Assembly (NCBI GenBank): GCA_963815775.1
Contig: CAWFIB010000020.1
Coordinates: 51,213-115,212 of the forward strand
DNA: 64,000 nt
Direction of reading: 5' to 3'
Origin: CAVVDY01 sp963815775
Lineage (GTDB): Bacteria; Acidobacteriota; Terriglobia; Terriglobales; Acidobacteriaceae
In this document: piece by piece, positions 54,884-64,000 of the stretch
Layout of the letters: the number at the start of each line of letters is the position of its first letter
Position numbering within the stretch: the first letter of the stretch is position 1
Notes under the pieces: generated by a model
Database searches by the model: none
What the model was told of the DNA's origin: nothing
Seen by the model: only the letters and a program-made list of their open reading frames with translations
Program-made: the position numbers and the translations under genes

Positions 54884-55643
54884 ATGGCAAGCAAACAACT
54901 TGACGGAATTAAGGTCGCTATTCTGGCAACCGACGGCGTCGAGCAAGTCGAACTGCTGAAACCGCGCTCGGCACTGAAAGAGGCTGGCGCGGAAACCAAG
55001 GTCGTCTCGCCCAAGCAGGGCAAGATCAAGGGATGGAATCACACCGACTGGGGCGAGTCCATTCGCGGTCGATCTGGATCTGAACCACGCCAATCCGGAG
55101 GACTTCGACGCCCTGCTGTTGCCCGGCGGCGTTATGAATCCCGATCACATGCGCATGGAGCCAAAGGCGGTTCAGTTCGTGAAGGCATTCTTTGACGCGG
55201 GCAAGCCGGTGGCGGCGATCTGTCACGCTCCCTGGATGATCGCCGAGGCCGGCCACGCGTCAGGGATGCGGATGACGTCCTGGCCATCGCTACGGACAGA
55301 CCTGCAAAATGCCGGCGCCGAGTGGATCGACGACGGTATGGTTCGGGACGACAATCTCGTGACCAGCCGCAAGCCGGATGACATCCCGGCATTCAATCGC
55401 GGCATGATCGAGCTGTTTCACGAGAAAGGCGGGATCGCGCCGCGCGGCATAGCGCGCGGCGCTACACGCTCAACCGGACATTCGAAGGCTTCACGCGGCT
55501 TGCATTATCCCGCGTGGGGTCTTTGCTTGAACAGGCTGCGTACGCCGCAAGCTGGAGCGGCTGAGAAACACTGTCAGCAGCCCGAGCGCGAGCCTTATCT
55601 AAGTTTCATCGATGGCCTGCAAGTTTTCCAAGGTTTGCCATAG
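54884..55643 (+). pseudogene. DJ-1/PfpI-family protein (YhbO/PfpI-like), frameshifted
   Basis: The frame begins MASKQLDGIKVAILATDGVE, then VVSPKQGKIKGWNHTDWGES. After about 55063 an extra base moves it to a second frame that reads LLLPGGVMNPDHMRMEPKAV and VAAICHAPWMIAEAG, where the Cys of the nucleophile elbow AICHAPW is conserved. The repaired protein would resemble the stress-induced PfpI family (deglycase or chaperone). After about residue 180 the second frame runs on into unlikely sequence, so the natural stop may also be lost. Confidence 0.75.
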
Positions 55644-55858
55644 ACGATTGCAATGGGATGGGCCAGTTTTCGAAAATTGAAAAGTACGGATGCGATGGCG
55701 CGCAAACGTTTGAAAATGCTGTGGAATGCCAACCGGCTGCGGGCGGCCTCCCGGCTTCGAGGCCGTTTCGTGCCACATCTCCCGGCTCTCAAACGTCAGA
55801 AAACAAAAGGGTATCCCTTGCCTTTTGAGAAGCTGATTTTCGGGAAAATGAAAGGGGG

Positions 55859-55888
55859 TTGCGCTCCCACTCTCCGGCCTGTTATAAC
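55859..55888 (+). promoter_or_regulatory. Candidate rRNA promoter P1
   Basis: TTGCGC at 55859-55864 and TATAAC at 55883-55888, with an 18-nt spacer. The position, about 600 nt before 16S, is where a sigma-70-type P1 would lie. Activity is inferred from the boxes alone. Confidence 0.45.
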
Positions 55889-56223
55889 TACTCCTGTCAG
55901 CAAGAGGCCTTGGTGTCGTCTGCGGACGCGGGAAGGATTTCTGAGTCCTGCGGAAGAAGATGGACATCAAATGTTTAGTGGCCTGAATAGGCTGCCCCGG
56001 CCACGGGGCTGGAAGCCGAGAACAATGCTTCTCGGCAGGTTAGCGGGAATCGCGGAACCTCCAGAACAAGATCTTTAACCAACTCAAACGCTCCGGTGCC
56101 TTGCGCCCTGAAAACGCTATTTAAGCACCGTGAGCGACATGCTGCGTGCGCTCCGCTGAAAATCAGCGTGGTAGCTGCCTTCCTCTTACCGGTATCTGTC
56201 CTGATAAGAATCAGGGTTGCGGA

Positions 56224-56253
56224 TTGACAAGAGGGAAATTCGCGTGGTATGTT
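56224..56253 (+). promoter_or_regulatory. Candidate rRNA promoter P2
   Basis: A consensus -35 box TTGACA at 56224-56229 and TATGTT at 56248-56253 with an 18-nt spacer, about 230 nt before the 16S start. This is the better of the two rRNA promoter candidates. Confidence 0.55.
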
Positions 56254-56481
56254 TGAAAGGTTTCGAGGACAGACGGCTGCGGACTCGTGTCTGCGTCCGT
56301 CGTTCCATCCGAAGCGGCCGCCTAGTGCGGATTTTGCTGCGGATCTTTGACAACAAGGTTGAACGTGCCAGTCGTGAGAAATCGTTCGAGTTCAAGTTCG
56401 AGCGATCTCACAAAGTAAATTCGCCGTCGCGCCTTCGGGCGTGGCGGTTGTTCGCCGACCTCCGTCGGTGGACACTTTCAG

Positions 56482-57990
<1,509 letters not shown>

Positions 57991-58227
57991 AGAGAACGTC
58001 ATGGCACTCGCGCCCGTCCGTTGGACGGCCGTCGCAAGACGGTAGTGTGTGAGATGTTGCCATGTACCCCGACTGATCAGTTACCTGATAGGTTGGTCGG
58101 GAGCCTCGCTTGAACATTCTCTTTCTCGGTCGATTTCCCGATGGTCACGGCAAGCTTAGCTTGCCAGCACGTTCACCTTTGTCCTCGAATCTTTTTTAAT
58201 AAGCTGGATTCGAAACTGTAGCGCACA

Positions 58228-58264
58228 GACTAGTAACTAGTTACTAGCAACTAGTAACTAGCGA
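58228..58264. repeat. Heptamer array directly before tRNA-Ile
   Basis: Five 7-bp units (ACTAGTA, ACTAGTT, ACTAGCA, ACTAGTA, ACTAGCG) end exactly at the tRNA-Ile 5' end in the 16S-23S spacer. Confidence 0.75.
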
Positions 58265-58341
58265 GGGCCTGTAGCTCAGCTGGCTAGAGCGCACCCCTGA
58301 TAAGGGTGAGGTCGGTAGTTCGACTCTACCCAGGCCCACCA
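58265..58341 (+). tRNA. tRNA-Ile (GAT anticodon)
   Basis: A 77-nt cloverleaf including encoded CCA. Acceptor GGGCCTG/CAGGCCC, anticodon arm with CTGATAA (GAT), T-loop GTTCGACTC. A tRNA-Ile in the 16S-23S spacer is typical. Confidence 0.97.
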
Positions 58342-58344
58342 AAA

Positions 58345-58410
58345 GCGGCCATTGGCGCTTGGCCTTTAGCTGTTGGCCAAAGCCAAGAGCCAATCGCTAA
58401 GAGCCAACAT
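58345..58410. repeat. Heptamer array between the spacer tRNAs
   Basis: Units such as ATTGGCG, CTTGGCC, TTTAGCT, GTTGGCC then inverse AAAGCCA, AGAGCCA, ATCGCTA, AGAGCCA form a fold-back between tRNA-Ile and tRNA-Ala. The motif recurs at 62131-62190. Confidence 0.75.
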
Positions 58411-58486
58411 GGGGCTGTAGCTCAGCTGGGAGAGCACCTGGTTTGCAACCAGGGGGTCACCGGTTCGATCCCGGTCAGCTCCACCA
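58411..58486 (+). tRNA. tRNA-Ala (TGC anticodon)
   Basis: A 76-nt cloverleaf including CCA. Acceptor GGGGCTG/CAGCTCC (one mismatch position normal for this tRNA), anticodon loop TTTGCAA (TGC), T-loop GTTCGATC. The second spacer tRNA of the operon. Confidence 0.97.
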
Positions 58487-58998
58487 AGATCAGTGGCTCG
58501 CGGCCAGTGGTTAGTGGATCGTAGCTGATCTGGTGATAAGGTTTCGATTCTTTGATTGGATGGTAGCTCAGGGCGCGGTCGTTCTAGCTCCTAACCACTA
58601 TCCACTGCCCGAAGTTGGGCGTCAGCAGCGACCACCGTAAATTTCTGTATCGGTTAGATAGCGCAGGTCGCTTGGCGCCGAACTTTGGGCAGACGAGGCA
58701 GATATCAAGCATAGGCTTTCAGGTTTAACTGATAGCTGACGATTGATAGCTGATAGCTGTCCAACCCACCTAGGTGGGACGCCTTCGAGGCGGATGATTT
58801 TTGACAACTGAATAGCATTGGGTAAATAACTACAAGGCGAGAGTATGAAAGAGTAATTTTTATGAGTGCCTTAGACTCTGCTGGGGTCTCCGCGGCCGCA
58901 ATACCGCATTCTGGAGGCGAGGAGCAGAGCATAAAGCATCATGAAATTTCTCGGCGCGAAGCCGTTCTAGAAACGGCAATGCTCTGAGTAAATTTTGT
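58487..58998. other. tRNA-Ala to 23S spacer with heptamer arrays and processing stem
   Basis: 512 nt without a gene. 7-bp-period words occur at 58490-58530 (AGTGGCT, CGCGGCC, AGTGGTT), 58580-58612 (inverse AACCACT, ATCCACT) and 58725-58762 (GATAGCT units). ACAACTGAATAGCATTGGGT at 58804-58823 is complementary to 62099-62119 and would form the 23S processing stem. Confidence 0.6.
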
Positions 58999-61952
<2,954 letters not shown>

Positions 61953-62270
61953 TAAAATTTACTCGGCGCATTAACATCCTATTCCGTGCAGAACTTGGCA
62001 GGGAATGGTTTGGTCCGGAGAAACTGCCGGAAGCGCCATTGGGCTTCAGAAGAATGTCGTCTCGAGAATGACCTCTTCTGAAGACCCGACTCGCCTTATA
62101 CTCAATGCTGTTCAGTTGTGAGGAATCCGCTTTTGGCTATTGGCTTTTAGCCTCTGGCCAAGAGCTAAGAGCCAAAGGCCAAGAGCCACAGTTCTTTCAA
62201 GATCGGCGTACCAGGTCCTGCGTGCAACCCACGCCTGGGACCGAGCGGCCGCAAGGCCCACGCCAAAGAA
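61953..62270. other. 23S-5S spacer with processing stem and heptamer array
   Basis: Contains the 3' arm of the 23S stem at 62099-62119 and a fold-back heptamer array at 62131-62190 (TTTTGGC, TATTGGC, TTTTAGC, then AAGAGCT, AAGAGCC, AAAGGCC). No gene. Confidence 0.6.
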
Positions 62271-62386
62271 GCCGGTGATTTTACCGCGGGGGAAACACCC
62301 GTTCCCATACCGAACACGGAAGTTAAGCCCCGCAGGGCCGATTGTACTGCACGCGAAAGTGTGTGGGAGAGTAGGTCGTCGCCGAC
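62271..62386 (+). rRNA. rrf: 5S ribosomal RNA
   Basis: About 116 nt with the usual loop A-E sequences: GGGGAAACACCCGTTCCCAT, CCGAACACGGAAGTTAAGCC, GGGAGAGTAGGTCGTCGCC. The 5' and 3' ends pair (GCCGGTGA / TCGCCGAC with one mismatch). The 3' 37 nt are duplicated at 63190-63226. Confidence 0.95.
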
Positions 62387-62431
62387 ATAAATAACGGCCA
62401 TCAAGCGAAATCTTGGTGGCCGTTTCCTTTT
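62350..62431. repeat. Left copy of an 82-bp direct repeat (5S 3' end plus terminator)
   Basis: From the last part of 5S through the terminator T run; 80 of 82 positions match the right copy at 63190-63271. The two differ only at T/C near the 5S end and C/A in the terminator loop. Confidence 0.85.
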
Positions 62432-62434
62432 AGG
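62393..62434 (+). terminator. rRNA operon terminator
   Basis: AACGGCCATCAAG pairs with CTTGGTGGCCGTT (13 bp, one G-T) around a 6-nt loop, followed by TCCTTTT. Positioned 6 nt after 5S. Confidence 0.9.
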
Positions 62435-62476
62435 CCAGTTCCCTTTCCTGAGCAGTCGTGTTAGAAAGAGTACACC

Positions 62477-62640
62477 GTGGAAAAGAGCATCACCGTTTTC
62501 GCGAGTTTCGATGATATGAAGGCAGCTGAGCTGCACGAGTGGCAGCTCCTGCCGGACTACGAGCGCCTGCGCGCCGTATCGGCTTTGACGGCAGCCCTCT
62601 ATGGCGTGAAGGCGCCCAGCCGAGATGTTCGAAGAATCTC
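62477..62640 (+). pseudogene. Remnant of an antitoxin upstream of a nucleotidyltransferase toxin
   Basis: Starts GTG; reads MEKSITVFASFDDMKAAELH, then EWQLLPDYERLRAVSALTAA. This N-terminus resembles small antitoxin-like proteins paired with DUF6036-type nucleotidyltransferases. The C-terminus appears deleted and runs straight into the nucleotidyltransferase remnant in another frame. Confidence 0.5.
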
Positions 62641-62642
62641 AA

Positions 62643-62943
62643 AGAACTCTTGTCCAGCTTCAACGCGAGAAACGTTAGATACCTCGTCGTTGGCGATACG
62701 CAGTTTCGCTGCAACGCCCGGCCGCGCTCCACCGAGGACATCGATATTCTGATCGCTGCCGATCCAGAAAACGCAGAAGCGATCGATGCCGCAATGTCGA
62801 GTGGCGACGCCGACTTCAAGGACACGGCAGCAATGTCGAAAAAGGTAAGATTTTCGCATGGGCGAGTGCCTTTGGCTATCTGCTGGAAATCCAGGTATCG
62901 GTTCGAGCAGGCTGGCCGAAGAGTTCAAGGAACTGGACATTGA
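62643..62943 (+). pseudogene. Remnant of a DUF6036/AbiEii-type nucleotidyltransferase
   Basis: NLKELLSSFNARNVRYLVVG, then RPRSTEDIDILIAADPENAE, is the start of a MNT-fold nucleotidyltransferase. The usual GG of the active-site loop is GD (VVGDTQF), and after AIDAAM the frame breaks down. The gene has no intact start. Probably an inactive toxin. It lies between the two copies of the 82-bp repeat. Confidence 0.65.
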
Positions 62944-63189
62944 GAGCAGACCGACTTGCGCGCTTTTTCATTTGGACGTGCCGACCGATCGCATAACCTC
63001 CATCAACGGCTAGCACTCCAACACTGGCCGACACCGCGTTGCGCTTAAGCACTTCTCGGCACCGCTCCCGAATTCTGGCTTAACCTGCAAAGTATCTATA
63101 CTGCGCCTGTCAAAGAGCCGGTACCGGAAAACAGTGACCCGTCTTCCCAGATCGAAACACGCAGAACGCAGTCCGGATTAGAATACTTT

Positions 63190-63226
63190 CACGCGAAAGT
63201 GTGTGGGAGAGTAGGTCGTCGCCGAC
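63190..63226. repeat. Duplicate of the 5S rRNA 3' end
   Basis: 37 nt (from CACGCGAAAGTGTGTGGGAG through CGCCGAC) identical to 62350-62386. With 63227-63271 it forms the right copy of the 82-bp direct repeat. It cannot make a 5S by itself. Confidence 0.85.
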
Positions 63227-63232
63227 ACAAAT

Positions 63233-63272
63233 AACGGCCATCAAGAGAAATCTTGGTGGCCGTTTCCTTTTT
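63233..63272 (+). terminator. Second copy of the rRNA terminator
   Basis: Same 13-bp stem as at 62393 with one base change in the loop (GAGAAA instead of GCGAAA), followed by TCCTTTTT. Would terminate transcripts crossing the decayed genes at 62477-62943. Confidence 0.85.
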
Positions 63273-63402
63273 CCGGAGCACGATCAATATAGTCAAGTTC
63301 GACCACGGACTTGCAGCACTGTACAGCGATCACGCCAATTCCGGAACGAATCAGCACCGTAGGTCGCCGCAATTCTCGATATAGTTGGTCAGGAGGAACG
63401 TT

Positions 63403-63899
63403 GTGCCGGACACCACCGATTATCTCGCCCGCATACGCGATTATGCTCAAGGCGCGGACCCGTTAGAGCTGCAAAAGCAGACGCCGGCAATTCTCGCGGA
63501 ACTCGTGGCCAAGGCGTCGGATGAGCAGCTCACAACCCGTCCCGGCAAGGATAAGTGGTCGATCGGCGAGATCCTGGCGCACTTGGCGGAAGACGAGATT
63601 GCCACGGCGTGGCGCTACCGGCAGATGGTGGAACATGCCGGGATCGAATTAGCGGGATTTGATCAGGAGCTTTGGGCGCGCATGGGGGACTATGCCTCCC
63701 GTGTCCCTACGAGTCGCTGACGCTGTTCCGATTGCTTCGCAACGCGAACCTGCAGTTCTTGCAGCGGATGACGCCGGAACAGTGGGAATGCTTCGGCATC
63801 CATGCCGAGCGTGGCCGTATTACGGTTAGGGATTTGGCCATGCATATGGCGGGCCATGATGCCAATCATGTCGAGCAAATCCGCAAGATCCTGGGCTAA
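63403..63899 (+). pseudogene. DinB-family protein, frameshifted
   Basis: Starts GTG with AGGAGG 6 nt upstream. The first part reads PDTTDYLARIRDYAQGADPL, then GKDKWSIGEILAHLAEDEIA with the first metal-binding His. It continues after a missing base near 63705 as PYESLTLFRLLRNANLQFLQ and HMAGHDANHVEQIRKILG with the second His pair. All DinB ligands (three His) are present, so the protein was recently functional. DinB proteins bind a metal and include thiol transferases and unknown hydrolases. The site is a CCC run, so a sequencing indel is possible. Confidence 0.8.
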
Positions 63900-63985
63900 C
63901 CTTTCACTAATTCCTGGATTTTCACGCGTCGTTTGGCAACCCGCAACTGGCCTGCGATTTCCCTGACGCATCAGGAGTATTGCAA

Positions 63986-64000
63986 ATGAATCGACTCCAG
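63986..64000 (+). CDS. Start of a gene continuing past the window edge
   Basis: CAGGAG at 63972-63977 followed after 8 nt by ATG and four codons (MNRLQ). Product cannot be judged from five residues. Confidence 0.35.

Larger units (their letters stand above)
55644..56481. other. rRNA operon leader, no protein gene
   Basis: 838 nt with two promoter candidates (entries at 55859 and 56224). A small hairpin around 56020-56038 (CCGAGAA and TTCTCGG arms) and the leader side of the 16S processing stem (56357-56371) lie here. A few open frames exist but are not credible. Confidence 0.6.

Noticed and set aside
55653..56078. 141-residue frame before the rRNA operon
   Set aside because: Basic, no motif, overlaps the P1 promoter candidate; treated as leader.

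Overview
The window looks like a chromosomal segment of an Acidobacteriota member, probably class Terriglobia (Koribacter-like). This is inferred from gene content, not from a database match: two very large Ser/Thr kinases with TPR or TolB-like sensor halves, LytTR signalling, an acidobacterial-looking 16S, high-GC codon use, and many small intergenic repeats. A search with the 16S at about 56482-57987 would settle the taxonomy.

Layout. 0.2-8.7 kb: YtxH protein, EF-P, a SYLF lipid-binding protein, a LytS/LytTR two-component pair, then small metabolic and regulatory genes (NAD-binding protein, CBS protein, pirin, methyltransferase, DUF433 protein). 8.7-14 kb: TPR Ser/Thr kinase, a two-gene HEPN-like plus PD-(D/E)XK-like cassette, and dusB. 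14-19 kb: membrane protein, VOC protein, rpmB, a four-gene accessory cassette of unknown function beside an IS1-type remnant, and glgC. 19-30 kb: methylmalonyl-CoA mutase catalytic subunit, a decayed RAYT transposase inside nested inverted REP repeats, MarR regulator, 3-hydroxyisobutyrate dehydrogenase-like enzyme, PHP protein plus glycosyltransferase, a DUF433/DUF5615 toxin-antitoxin-like pair with a broken antitoxin, and a radical SAM protein. 30-41 kb: envelope proteins, dienelactone hydrolase, thiolase, YifB, an omega-like protein, rho and a second large kinase. 41-46 kb: RNase P RNA and a surface-glycan cluster (GT2, 2OG-Fe oxygenase, GT9, GT1). 46-56 kb: frameshifted RMD1/YagE gene, msrA, large MscS channel, EVE protein, a second copy of the HEPN-like/PD-(D/E)XK-like cassette, rpmE and a frameshifted PfpI-type gene. 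56-64 kb: a complete rRNA operon (16S, tRNA-Ile, tRNA-Ala, 23S, 5S) with promoters, processing stems and terminator. It is followed by an 82-bp direct repeat of the 5S end plus terminator that brackets a decayed antitoxin/nucleotidyltransferase pair, then a frameshifted DinB gene.

The strongest candidate for an undescribed system is the two-gene cassette present twice (11939-12824 and 53264-54295). The first protein is HEPN-like and keeps an R-x5-H motif in both copies. The second has a D...E core like PD-(D/E)XK nucleases but no lysine two residues after the Glu. Other unusual features are dispersed 7-bp-period repeat arrays in many intergenic gaps, the four-gene cassette at 15909-17292, and the 5S-terminator duplication. 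Several otherwise good genes carry one single-base frameshift each; these may be decay or assembly indels.
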